Of a stretch of 64,000 nucleotides of DNA, positions 26,451 through 36,858 are shown in pieces. The stretch's first letter is position 1. Every line of letters begins with the position of its first letter. The DNA comes from Acanthacorydalis orientalis. Its lineage: Eukaryota; Arthropoda; Insecta; Megaloptera; Corydalidae. Both the position numbers and the translations under genes were made by a program. The stretch is taken from contig CM068316.1 in NCBI GenBank assembly GCA_034766995.1, positions 19,820,590-19,884,589 on the forward strand, written 5' to 3'. The notes under the pieces were generated by a model. The model saw nothing but the letters and a program-made list of their open reading frames with translations. It had not been told where the DNA came from and searched no databases.

Positions 26451-26751
26451 AATTGTATGTTGTATAGACATGCTCACCTATACGTATAAAATAAAAAGAC
26501 AACTCGGAGGGCAATTAAAAATTTATTCTCATTTTAATAAGTAATTAATGTATATAAACAACTTTTTAAACGTCGAGTATAAAAAATTATATATATATAT
26601 ATATATACATTATTCTCCTAATACGTACTCCAAAATACTATTCTCTAAGAAAAGCAAAAATCCGAATAAATTTTAATTCTGATTACAGGTCCGTGTTCTA
26701 ATAACAGGTTGAATTTAAAATATAAATATATTAATTTCACATATTTTTAAA

Positions 26752-26789
<38 letters not shown>

Positions 26790-27045
26790 ATAATAATAAC
26801 GTTTATTTAATAATAAAGTATATTACTAATTTTACAAATTCTATTATTATTATTTGTGCAAATTAGTTCAATTTATTTAGTAAAATTGGGTATTTTTATT
26901 TAATTTACTATATTATTTCTTCATATTAGAAAAATCAAAGTTTATTTTAACAAATTTTCTATAAAACAGTGAACAATATTAAAAATGAAAAATTAAAATT
27001 ATTTCTCTATTCATGAAGTATAAAACGATGTGTGCACATTTGTGG

Positions 27046-27093
<48 letters not shown>
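26451..27093. other. AT-rich DNA, no gene seen
   Basis: Only (TA)n tracts stand out, at 26587-26608, 26756-26787 and 27049-27090; the last abuts a mariner end. Confidence 0.6.
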
Positions 27094-27335
27094 TTAGATT
27101 AGTAGAAAAATAATTGCAGTTTATGACCTTCAAATTCATGTACATTTTTTAGTTTAAGTCGTATCAAGTCGTTCAGAACTGTTGAATGACTAACGGCTAA
27201 CTTTTATACAACATCTCTAATTGTTGTGCGTGGTTCTGATTCATCTAGCGCCTCCAGTTGGTCGTTATGAACTGAAGAATTCCCGCGACCTTCTTCATCT
27301 TCAAGGCTATCGTCCGGTACGAAATTGTAGGAACT
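27094..27335 (-). mobile_element. HTH-only mariner derivative, copy 5 (5' truncated, reverse)
   Basis: The reverse-strand 3' half of the element. The TIR TTAGATTAGTAGAAAAATAA abuts (TA)n on the left. Reading rightwards on the opposite strand are the second helix-turn-helix, the acidic linker (SLEDEEGRG equivalent) and part of the QKF segment. The 5' half is missing beyond about 27335. It has no coding capacity. Confidence 0.75.
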
Positions 27336-27613
27336 ACTGGATGGTATTATTTGATTCGATTCTAGTAAAAACTACTAGTTTATTTGCAAAAAAATAATTT
27401 ATTTTATCAATGAAAAATTTCTCATTTTTATTTTTTATAATTTAACGCCTATAATTTCATTTCATTTGATATGACTTTATCGTAAAATCTGTTAAATTAT
27501 TTGTTTAAAAATGAATACAAGTAATTTTTAATGATTCTAAACATATACAAATTGTTCATTAATAGTATTTTCTCTAAAGTGTGGAATAGATCATAATCTA
27601 ATTTAACTATATA
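27336..27613. other. AT-rich spacer
   Basis: Nothing recognised between two mariner-related elements. Confidence 0.5.
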
Positions 27614-28926
27614 TTAGGTTGGTACAAAAAACCGCGTTTAAGGGCAAGTCGCGCTTAATCGCGAAACTCAGAGGCAGTATTTATTTATTTGTACATATAT
27701 TTATTCTAATACATATATTCTATTTTGTTCCACCGCCTTTTGTCATCTTCCATGTAGTTTCATAATTTCATTCTCACAGAACTTATCATCTTTCTGAGCG
27801 ATGAATTGATCCAGGTGGTTTCTGCAGGGTTCTAAGGAAAGGAAGATATTTTCATTAAGGGAATTCTGTAGGGACCAGAACAAATTGTAATCTGAAGGTA
27901 CAAGATCAAGTGAATATGGTGGGTGAGATAGGACGTCCCAACCAAATTGTACCAATTTCTGCCGAGTCTACAAAGAGACGTGAGGTTAATCGAATGGTTA
28001 ATCTTGATGGAAAACGATGCTTTTACAATTGTCCAATTCTGGACGGCTTTGATCGATTACCGCTTTTAATTGATCCAGTTGAGCACAATATTTCTCCAAA
28101 TTTATCATCTGGTTATTTGGTAGAAGCTTATAATACACAATAACTTTCAATCCTATCAGATACACAACACCTTCTTCGGATGAAAACCCGCTTTTGAAGT
28201 AGATAACGGAGGCTCATTTCGTTTTTCTCAAGACCTTTTTCGATCCACATTATTGTGGAGGGTACATTTTTCATCGGCCGTTATTAACTGTTTCAGAAAC
28301 GGATCGTCTTGGTTTCTTTTAAGAAGCGAATCACTGATGGAAATGCGTTCTATTAAATTTCTTTCAGTTAAATTATGAGGGATCCGAACATCGTAGCGAT
28401 TCACATATAAAAGTGTATCTAAATACCTCACAACACTCACATGAGACACTTAATATCTTTGCAATGTCTCGTATCGTGTAATGATGATTCTTTTCAATAA
28501 GTGTTGCAATTTTGTCATTATCAATAACTGCAAGCCTATCGGAACGCTCTTGATCTTCTAGATCGAATTTTCTCTCTTTGAACTGATCGAACTACTTTCG
28601 AACAGTGCTGTCAGCTACATTTCAACCAGCTGCGTTTCACCACAAATGGCGGATATATTTTTTGCTGTCTCTGTAGCGATTCTTCCTTTCCGGAAATTGA
28701 ACAGAATCAAATGACAAAAATGCCACTTATACTCCTCCATTTTCAATTTTAACTTTAATAGACTTGAAATTCACAAACTTGTACAAAAATAGCAGAGAAA
28801 GAAACATTGAAAGGTTACCTACCAAAATAACACATATGGAGTCATATCATATAATCGAGCTGCGCACGAAACTGAAATTAATGACATATATTGGAAAACG
28901 CTACGAACTTTTGTTCTAAACCAATA
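27614..28926 (-). mobile_element. Full-length decayed mariner (reverse)
   Basis: About 1.31 kb, normal mariner length. The left end TTAGGTTGGTACAAAAAACC and the reverse complement of the right end, TATTGGTTTAGAACAAAAG, form degenerate TIRs next to TA dinucleotides. The interior is a minus-strand transposase pseudogene. The lineage differs from the HTH-only derivative: its leader and transposase sequence are not alike. Confidence 0.85.
27742..28740 (-). pseudogene. Mariner transposase pseudogene
   Basis: Translation on the minus strand starts at ATG 28740 (MEEYKWHFCHLILFNFRKGR). It passes an ETAKNI helix-turn-helix segment, then KFDLEDQERSDR, IRDIAKILSVSCE, RIPHNLTERN and PFLKQLITADEK, which holds the first catalytic Asp. 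The second catalytic Asp is seen in HQD (canonical HDNARPH, here broken by stops). The third lies in HPPYSLDLVPSDYNLFWSL. The C-terminal Trp codon after KLHGR has become TGA. Several frameshifts and stops separate these blocks, so it is non-functional. Family knowledge: DD34D transposases cut and paste DNA at TA sites. Confidence 0.85.
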
Positions 28927-29074
28927 TAAAATTATGGAGAATAAAAATAAATATGTCAATTTAAGAAATCATTTCAGTTTTGGTTGAATTTGTATTGATT
29001 TGTGCACCTTGGCATAATCAAGATGAAAGAAAAAATAATTAAATTGCAATTTGTTTCATATCTATATACCAGGA
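28927..29074. other. AT-rich spacer
   Basis: Nothing recognised. Confidence 0.4.
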
Positions 29075-29255
29075 TTTAATGTTATGTTTCTTGTCTTTAA
29101 GATCATTATTTTTTCTTTTTGTCCACTGCCGGTTTTGTCTTTCGACATTTGACAACATCTTTCGGCATAGATATCTAATATTCAACTAAAGATGTCGAAA
29201 CACGAAAATAGTAGGAAAAAATGGTGACGTTAAGGACAAGAAACACAACATTAAA
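29075..29255. repeat. Foldback (palindromic) repeat, copy b
   Basis: Imperfect inverted arms lie at 29075-29148 and 29192-29255. Outer arm TTTAATGTTATGTTTCTTG faces CAAGAAACACAACATTAAA, and inner arm GTCTTTCGACAT faces ATGTCGAAACAC. The inner arm CTGCCGGTTTTGTCTTTCGA and the segment CAACTAAAGATGTCGAAAC are homologous to the foldback at 25451-25577. No protein is encoded. Confidence 0.75.
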
Positions 29256-31242
29256 TTTATTGTTTGTTTTCATATATTTAATCCATTGTTGTGAAGATAT
29301 CTTCGAAGATTTACCATTTAGTCTTCAATATGAATTCCCGTTTATTTCAATAAAAGAATGATTTTGGTACTTTCGTCATTTTCAAATAGTTTAATGAAGA
29401 CAGTTTCAAAAATCAATGTTAAGCTATCTGAAGATCGAACAAATTCCGAAATCGATATTGTGATATGTAAATGTGAGCAAACTGTTAAAATTTAAAAAGA
29501 ACTGTATTAAGAAAGTGTATCCAATCAGAATGTGAAGAAATAATTTGAAGTTAACAATAATATTAAAATATGTGTCATTTTTTTAAGAAAAGTATTCAAA
29601 ATTTACGTCTATATTAGACTAGTGGAGTTTTTGAAACAAATTTTCCTGCATTTTTTAATATAAATTATAATTAATTAATTATATGAATATGAATTTGCAT
29701 AATTAGAAAAACTGTTTTAATAAAAATAAATATACTAACAATTATTAACTTAAGTACAATAAGTTCTATAGTAGAGTGACAAACTCTATTTTTGGTTTAA
29801 ATGAAAAATTATAATCTTTGAAAATAATACTGTTAGAAAAAGAATAAACAAATATTTAAATACTTGAGATAATTTTTTATTTCAAAATTTTATTTTAATT
29901 ATAAATTTGTAAGTACTATTTTTTTGGACAAATTTATGTGTTTTAATGCATCTACATAGACGTTCTTCTAACCTATGTGAATAGATATCTAATTGGAAAT
30001 ATCTGAAAACGTATTAAAATGAATATACTTGTTTTGATAATAAATATATCTCATTTCATTAAAGTTTTAATAAGGAAAATCTGTTAAAAGTTTAAGGTCA
30101 TATAAAATATATATTAAAACGAGCTGACATTTCAAATATACTTTATACTACATAGTCATAAAATCTGTTATAAGAGATAAAATCACAATAACGCCAAACG
30201 AAACAAAGGAATAAGATATAAACGTCGTTTATGAAAATAATATAGATTGTAGATGATAAAAGATTACAAAGAAATCTTTCAAAAGCATTAAATTATTTTT
30301 AACAGATATATTCTAATCTGTTTTAATTAAGGAAATGATGATTAATTACTTGTTATATAATTATATTCACAAACATTCAATTTAATGTGGAGTATAATAT
30401 TATTATATTATTACTTATATTTAATTGTAATCACTTAAAATTCGCTTTCCTTGTCTCTATGTGAAATGTCCGGCATCTTTATGTCAATTTTATTATAATA
30501 TCAAAATCATGAAAGTGAGCAGTTTCAAAATTATAATTTAACTTTTAAATGCTATTAATCTTAAATCAACGCAAAATTTTGCAAATTAAAATATCTGAAG
30601 ATAAAATTAAGACAGTTATTTGTTTGAAACATATATCTATAACGTATACAATCATCAAACTTTTTCGATCCATTCTTGGATGGAAGCCTGTTTCAAATCT
30701 TTCTAGTTCAAATGATTAAATGATTTTTTTTCATAATATCATATTAAAAAATCATTTTTAACTATAAGTTCAAATGTTAGTATAACGTCCTGATACATAA
30801 TCTATATAATGTGTCAGAAACATAATTTAAACATTTTCTAACTGAAATGACTGATGAATTTGTAACATACACCACATTATTTTTTTGAAACTTGGAGCAT
30901 GTTTTTTATCTTGCAATTTTTAAACCCCTAAAATATTATGTTGTTTAGAAACTAATTGGTTTTTTTTCTAAATTCTAACCATAGTTTTGTTTTACGGAAG
31001 TGTCATTTCATGGTTCTATTACTTTTTATTCTTAGATTATTATATACTAGATAGAAAAAATAATTAGTAAATACTAAATACAAAGAAAACTTCAAAATTA
31101 AGAAATAATTTACATTAAAAAGTAAACATTAACATGTTTTATAAAAGAGTTATTATGTTTGGATTAAAAGCAATTACAATTATATACATATATATGTGTA
31201 TATATATATGTATATATGTATATATGTATATATGTATATATG

Positions 31243-31288
<46 letters not shown>

Positions 31289-31326
31289 TATGTATATATA
31301 TAATTGTAGAGTGTGTCCCAAAGGTA
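29256..31326. other. AT-rich DNA, no gene seen
   Basis: About 2 kb of AT-rich sequence without supported features, ending in an octamer-type (TA) repeat at 31183-31303. A fragment near 30664-30710 (TTCGATCCATTCTTGGATGG) resembles a retrotransposon 3' end but is too short to call. Confidence 0.55.
31183..31303. repeat. (GTATATAT)n tandem array plus (TA)n
   Basis: About seven GTATATAT octamers followed by pure TA. It is immediately upstream of a mariner derivative. Confidence 0.9.
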
Positions 31327-31905
31327 TTAGATAGGTAGGAAAATAATTGCAGTTTTTGCTTTCTGAATTCTAATCTTACTTTTTTTTGATAATGAAAGTG
31401 TCATTTCATCGTGTTCATGTTAATATAATTTTAAAGTACATTTTTCGGTCTGTATTTTGGTAACATCGATTTTGGTTTTATTATTAATTTTGTCTCAAAT
31501 TGAATTATTGAATTGACGATGAAAAAGAAGCAAATAAGATCAATTTTTTGAAAGAGTTCAAAACGGGTGGTAGACCAGCAGAAACTGCTCATAGACTAAA
31601 CGATCCTTTTTGTGTAGGTACTCTTAAAGAATATAAGGTGGAATGGTTGTTCTAAAAATTTCGTGGTGAGAACGAGAACTTTGAAGATGAAGAAGGTCGA
31701 GGGAATTCTTCTTCAGTTCATAACGATCAACTGAATACGTTAGTTGAATCAGAACCACACACAAGAATTCGAGAGCTTACACAAAAGTAAGATGTTATTC
31801 ATCCAATAGTTCTGGATTACTTAAAACAACTAGGAAAATCATAAAAGAGAAAAATGTATATGAATTTGAAGATAATAAACCGAAATTATTTTTCTACCAA
31901 CCTTA
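31327..31905 (+). mobile_element. HTH-only mariner derivative, copy 6 (reference, full length)
   Basis: 579 bp, flanked by TA (31325-31326 and 31906-31907). Order: left TIR (TTAGATAGGTAGGAAAATAA); leader of about 190 bp; ATG at 31519 (MKKKQIRSIF); a 6-T frame break; first helix-turn-helix (FKTGGRPAETAHRLND equivalent); VKEYKVEW; NENFEDEEGRG linker; SSSVHNDQLNTLVESEPHT; second helix-turn-helix (IRELTQK, SSNSSGLLK equivalent); then KKSKKRKMYMNLK and the right TIR (TATTTTTCTACCAACC). The catalytic DDD domain is absent. It cannot transpose alone but has ends a mariner transposase could recognise. Confidence 0.9.
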
Positions 31906-33311
31906 TATATAAATAGAATCATTTGTATTTACTTTTTTATTGAAATTGAGAAAATATATTGAAAACTGTTTCTCTTTTCAGCTCGGCATGCTGTTTCTAT
32001 CACTGAACAGAGAATTGAAACTTGTGTTGATTAGGAAATATATACTTTACAGTAATTTATTTTAATTGTTTCTGCAATTCGTGGCATTATTTAATTGTTA
32101 TATTATATAATTTTGTTTGAAAGAGATGAAAATAATCCAAAACCAGGTGTTACACCTCATAATTGACATCTATTATTACTCTGCGAGCAACGTAATTCTG
32201 CATTGAGACCTTTACTTCCTGATGGCCAAAAAGCATGAAATTATGTCTCTTAATCTAAGGTCGAGAAGAGAAAGCCATAATAGCAACGTTGATAAAAATT
32301 CTAGATCAGTACGATTTTCAAAACTCATTTTGCAATTACAAGTAATTCCATTTACTTAACGCAAACGGTAGAGCTTTTCCAAAATTTGAACAGACAATAA
32401 ACTATTGTCTTCAGTTATGTTTTAACCTCTTTGGTTTCTACAGATCATGAAATATCGAACTCTGAGATGAATAAACTCCAACATTTGATGTAGCGGGTTA
32501 TATATTAGACGCCTAACAATCAGCTTGGTTAACTACAGTGGCTAACAAAGTTAATCAAGATTTTGTGGAAAACTTAATGTATCTAACAGTAATAAGCCCT
32601 AATATATTATACTGTTTTGTCAAAAACGACGTTTTACACTAAAATAAAAATAATTTTTAAATCAATCTTTAAATAAATCCATTATCATTTATGTTTTTCT
32701 GATGAATTTCCATTCCACGCTTGAACTTAAACATTTAATAAACCACGCAGTATTTAAATGGTAAAAAATCACCCATACAATTTTCAAATCGATGAATGTA
32801 TTTTTATACAAAATCGAAATTAACTGAACAAACAAAATATTAAAAATCTCGTCTTTTTTATGATATAAACATTTTAAATAGTAAAAGTTTTCCAAAAGAT
32901 GTATATTTTGTCGAAATTATGTAAATATTTTTTTTATTTTCAGTAAACAGTTATTCATTCCTTCATTTTAGTGAACTTAGAACTGTATTATCTGTATTAT
33001 ACTATATTTTTAGTTTTCAGTATTGAGATTCATTACTCACACAACGCAAATAATCATGATTTTGAGTATCGATAAGTAATGAAAAAAGCAATCATTTTTT
33101 TGTTCACATCATGGAACTAAATATTGCAGTTCTTTCAGTGAAACTATCAAGTGCTTCCAAAGATAAACTCCTAGGACTTTAATATCAAATCAAAGTAAAA
33201 ATATCGCTTTAGATAATATCTATTATACAGTGTTAATCTAAAAGTAAATTTTGCACAATATTTTATGAAATTTCGTTCTTTAATTTTTATATTATGTTTT
33301 TTCTTTTAATC
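31906..33311. other. Mixed-composition DNA, origin unclear
   Basis: The part at about 32130-32620 is less AT-rich than its flanks and may be decayed coding or repeat sequence. Plus-strand fragments such as RSRREKAIIATLIKIL are not recognised. The 68-codon minus-strand frame at 32689-32895 has no known domain. Confidence 0.4.
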
Positions 33312-33635
33312 CAGTGATGTCAAACACGTAACCCGCGGACCGCATGCTGTCTGCAAAGATCTAGAATGCCTAAAGCTTGAAGTTGATTTTATTAAAATAA
33401 TAAAATAATTAAAATATTTAAATAATAATAAAAATTAACATCCAAATGGAATTGATTGAAATACAGTGCAACACGGTGCTAATAGAAAAGTATAATGCAG
33501 TTGGTATTCTCGATTTTTATTTGTACTTGCCAGAACATTTCATTGAAATGAGTATGTTTACAGCAAGAATATTCGAACACCTTTTTTGTATCAATCATGA
33601 AGTTTTCTGCTATGGCCTATTTTGTTCTTCTAACC
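33312..33635 (+). mobile_element. hAT element remnant, copy a (internally deleted)
   Basis: It starts with CAGTGATGTCAAACACGTAA and CCGCGGACCGCATG, the CAG-type end and GC-rich subterminal motif common in animal hAT elements. A deletion then joins it to a C-terminal transposase piece, MELIEIQCNTVLIEKYNAVG, followed by DFYLYLPEHFIEM and a degraded continuation. It is followed directly by a second hAT-type left end at 33636. No 8-bp target duplication is evident. Confidence 0.7.
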
Positions 33636-34453
33636 CAGTGGTGACAAACATTCGGCCCGAAAAACTCTACAATGTGGCCCTCGACCCAAAGCTTGAAGTT
33701 AATTTATTAAAATAATAAAATGGAGTAGAAAAAAATATAAAATACATTTTTGAAACATTGGTAATTATAAAAGTATATTGTAATTACGATTTTGCTCATT
33801 TTCCTACTTGCAAAAATTATCAAGAATTATATTACGATTGTGATTTTAGCAAATATGCTTCAAATATTCAAGAATTATTATTTGAAGTTGAAAACCGATT
33901 TGGAGGATTCAATGCATGTAAAAATGATTTTTTACTATTTAGTGCTTTGTTTTCTTTTAATACCAAAGAAAGAAAAAGTAATAGTCAAATGGAATTGATT
34001 AAAATTCAGTGCAACACAGTGCTAAAAGAAAAGTAAAATAAAGTTGATATTCTAGATTTTTATTTGTACTTGTCATAAGCAAGAATCTTGACAATGTTTG
34101 GTAGTGCATACATATGTAAATAATTACTTGCCCTTTTAAAGATTAATAACATTTCACACAAGTCAAGATTGACAAATGAACATTTAACATCTCTAGTAAA
34201 AATAACATTATCACAAAAAAATACACCCGGCATTGATAAAATAGTTTCTGCCAAAAGGTGCCAAGTTTCTAGTAAAAATACTATTTTTTTAATTTCTTAA
34301 TTTAAAATTTTATTGTAACACTTAGTAATAAAATTAATGTATTTTTTTAAATTTAGTAAAAAAATAAATGTAAAATTTAAATTTTCTGCGGACCGCAGAC
34401 TCTGTTCAATTGAATTTGGTGATGCGTATTCATATAAGAGTTTCACACTTCTG
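33636..34453 (+). mobile_element. hAT element remnant, copy b
   Basis: The left end CAGTGGTGACAAACATTCGG with GGCCCGAAAAACTC parallels copy a. The right end, reverse complement CAGAAGTGTGAAAC, matches the CAGTGATGTCAAAC motif at 9 of 14 bases and lies just after CTGCGGACCGCAG. The interior carries the C-terminal half of a hAT transposase. The 8-bp duplication expected for hAT is not clear, perhaps because copies a and b are abutted or the flanks have decayed. Confidence 0.65.
33785..34290 (+). pseudogene. hAT transposase C-terminal pseudogene (GTF2IRD2-like type)
   Basis: Conceptual translation gives HFPTCKNYQELYYDCDFSKY, then LLFEVENRFGGFNACKNDF, SFNTKERKSNSQMELIKIQC, NTVLKEK and a stop. 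Past frame breaks it continues with ILDFYLYLS, MFGSAYICK, LLKIN and HKSRLTNEHLTSLVKIT. The block MELIxIQCNTxLKEK and the FGSxYIC...HKSRLTNEHL segment are the hAT C-terminal dimerisation region, as in arthropod transposons whose proteins resemble the transposase part of vertebrate GTF2IRD2. Several in-frame stops make it inactive. The N-terminal zinc finger and catalytic core are missing. Confidence 0.75.
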
Positions 34454-35020
34454 CTTTACTAATTTAATTTCTATTAGTAACAGAAAATAAATCAGTTCAA
34501 ACAAAAAAAAATAACAGTATTTCAAATAAGAAATCTGTAGAAATTTAAATAAAAAATAACTGTTTTAATATTTTATTTATTCCTATTAAACAAAAAAATA
34601 ATTTTATTGCTTAAACTGCTATAAAATTACAACTCTTTTCTAATATTCTCTTTTCTAATATTCAAAATCAAATACAATTAACTTTTCAAATACAGAACGA
34701 ATCAAGGAGATAATAATAGCAGAAAAGTTGATTAAATAAGAACTAGGACGTAAACAGTTATCGTTAACAAATCACATTTCGAGAGAAAGTCAACCCTTCT
34801 GTTTACCAAAAACATATGTGTTTATTTATGAGTGGTGTTTTAGTACCAGGTCTGTACTTATTTCTTCTTGTCATCTCTATTCGTATAAATGAACAGTTGT
34901 TAAGTTTAAATCTAAGTTTTATATTATATAATCTTTTGATTATTTTTGAACAGAAATAAAATTAAACTACAATATTACAACAAAATAATAATATTTCTGT
35001 CTTGTTTAAAATTCTTTATA
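34454..35020. other. AT-rich DNA, no gene seen
   Basis: No supported feature. Confidence 0.55.
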
Positions 35021-35578
35021 TTAAGTTCATAGAAAATTAGTTGCGGTTTATGATCTTCAAATTCATAAACATTTGATTTTCCTAATTGTTTTAAGCGGTC
35101 CAGAACTTTTAGATGACTAACGGCTAACTTTTGTGTAAGGTCTCGAATTGTTATGCGTGGTTCTGATTCAACTAACGCCTTCAGTTAGTCGTTATGAACT
35201 GAAGAAGAACACTTGTGACCATCTTCATCTTCAATACTCTCGTAGCCAGCACGAAAATTTTGGAACCACCATTGCATCGTACTTTTCATAATAGTTCTAG
35301 TACCGAAAGTATCGTTTAGTTTATGAGCAGTTTTTGCTGATTTACCACTTTGAACTCAAACAAAAATTTTTTTATTTGCTTCTTTTCCATTTTTAATTCA
35401 ATAGACGAATTTAAAACAAAATTAGTAATAAAATCAAAGTCGATGTTATCAAAATACAGATCAAAAAATGTACTTTAAAATGATGTTAACATGAACAAGA
35501 TGAAATTACACTTTCCTTGAAAAAAATAAGGTTAGATTTCAGAAAACCAAAACTGCAATTAATTTTAACCAACCTAAT
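35021..35578 (-). mobile_element. HTH-only mariner derivative, copy 7 (full length, reverse)
   Basis: 558 bp, TA on both flanks (35019-35020 and 35579-35580). The minus-strand order is right-hand TIR (TTAGGTTGGTTAAAATTAAT), leader, ATG near 35391 (MEKKQIKKFLFELK), MKSTMQWWFQNFRAGYESIE (broken), EDGHKCSSSVHND, VESEPRITIRDLTQKLAVSH and the left TIR. Stop codons interrupt it, and there is no catalytic domain. Confidence 0.85.
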
Positions 35579-35580
35579 AC

Positions 35581-36135
35581 TTACATCAATTATTTCAATA
35601 ACTGCTTCACTAGTCCGATGTTAGTTTTTCGTTGGAAAATAGCAATTCATAACAGATGTATCACTTGTGATCCCACATAAAATGAAATGTTCGAAGAAAC
35701 AAGACAGTTTGTAAGGGGATGCTTCACTAAAAACCTATTTACTAAAACCCAGTTTTATCTCTAATTGCTAAATTGCATCTTTATTCAAACAGCTAAAAAT
35801 AATCCCATACTATACATGATCATTTTAATTATTTTCACTTATTAGATATAACACCCAAAATTTAGATTTTGAAAATAAACAAACTATTAAATACACAGAA
35901 ATTCTACCCAATCAACAATAAATTTAGACGATAGTTTTGTATTTACTTAAAGTAAGAACAATAATAAGTTAAATTGACACATTGAAATTATCTCATTTGA
36001 ATTTTATACAATCTAGTAATTTTAAGTTATAACGTCCTTTTCATACACCAAATAAAACGTTTTTTCCTGCTGAAACGTATGATTCGGAAAGTCGAATAAT
36101 ATGCTACACAAAAACTATCCGCTCTTTAATAATTA
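35581..36135. other. AT-rich DNA, no gene seen
   Basis: Nothing recognised up to the TTAA element. Confidence 0.5.
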
Positions 36136-36139
36136 TTAA

Positions 36140-36774
36140 CTCTTTAACTGCTATGGACGCATATATGCGTCCGGTAAACATTAACGGTGAGGACTATAGA
36201 CGCACATAAGCGTTTGGGGTTTGTTTCTATATTGTACATGCGATAAAAATAAAAGTTATTATTTCTTAAGATGAAAACCTACACTTACGTTCCTTAATAA
36301 CGAGTAAAAACAAAATTTCACTTATATCACTATCTACTCTTCTGTTTCGCTGAGAGACACTTTTCCCAACGATAGATAGTTATGATTGCTACAGTAGCAT
36401 AGCATAATATTATTGTTATGCCGCATATGATTTATCATAATTTTTTAATCACTATAATATCACAAAATGTCGGATAGATTTAGATAAATTATTACAAGAG
36501 ACGACAATGAAGTGAGTGAAGACTCAGATTCGAATGAGGAACATAACGATGAGCTAGGAAAAATATACAAATATGTTCCATCGTCATCTGATTTTAGAGA
36601 TGATGAAAAAAATATAAATAATGTAATAGCCAAACATCAAGTTATATAATCAATCGTTACTTCGATAGAGGTATACAGTAGGCGAAAAATTACTCCGTTC
36701 GCAGTGATCGCAACTGAGAACCGCGTGCCTTGAACACAGAGCGTTTAAATCTGGAATGCTCAGCAGTCAAAGTG
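36140..36774 (+). mobile_element. piggyBac-type element, internally deleted
   Basis: Both ends are flanked by TTAA (36136-36139 and 36775-36778), the target of piggyBac transposases. The left end CTCTTTAACTGCTATGGACG pairs with the right end read in reverse, CACTTTGACTGCTGAGCATT. A perfect 18-bp palindrome GGACGCATATATGCGTCC sits at 36155-36172. The interior keeps only the start of a transposase reading frame, so at 635 bp it is a non-autonomous derivative. Confidence 0.8.
36467..36619 (+). pseudogene. piggyBac transposase N-terminal fragment (pseudogene)
   Basis: Reads MSDRFR, stop, IITRDDNEVSEDSDSNEEHN, DELGKIYKYVPSSSDF, then a stop at 36619. An acidic Asp/Glu/Ser-rich N-terminus is typical of piggyBac transposases, whose catalytic DDD core would follow; here it is deleted. 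The early stop and short length make it non-functional. Assignment rests on the acidic composition plus the TTAA ends. Confidence 0.55.
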
Positions 36775-36858
36775 TTAATTAAATAAAATCGTATTGAAAA
36801 GAAACTACTTTCAACTATACTTCATACTTCAAACTGTTCGAACGATATTTAAAGGTTA

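Noticed and set aside
30664..30710. Possible retrotransposon 3' end (TTCGATCCATTCTTGGATGG)
   Set aside because: Only about 40 bp resemble such an end, with no supporting coding tail.
32130..32620. Possible decayed coding region on either strand
   Set aside because: Composition is less AT-rich, but no protein motif could be recognised in six frames.
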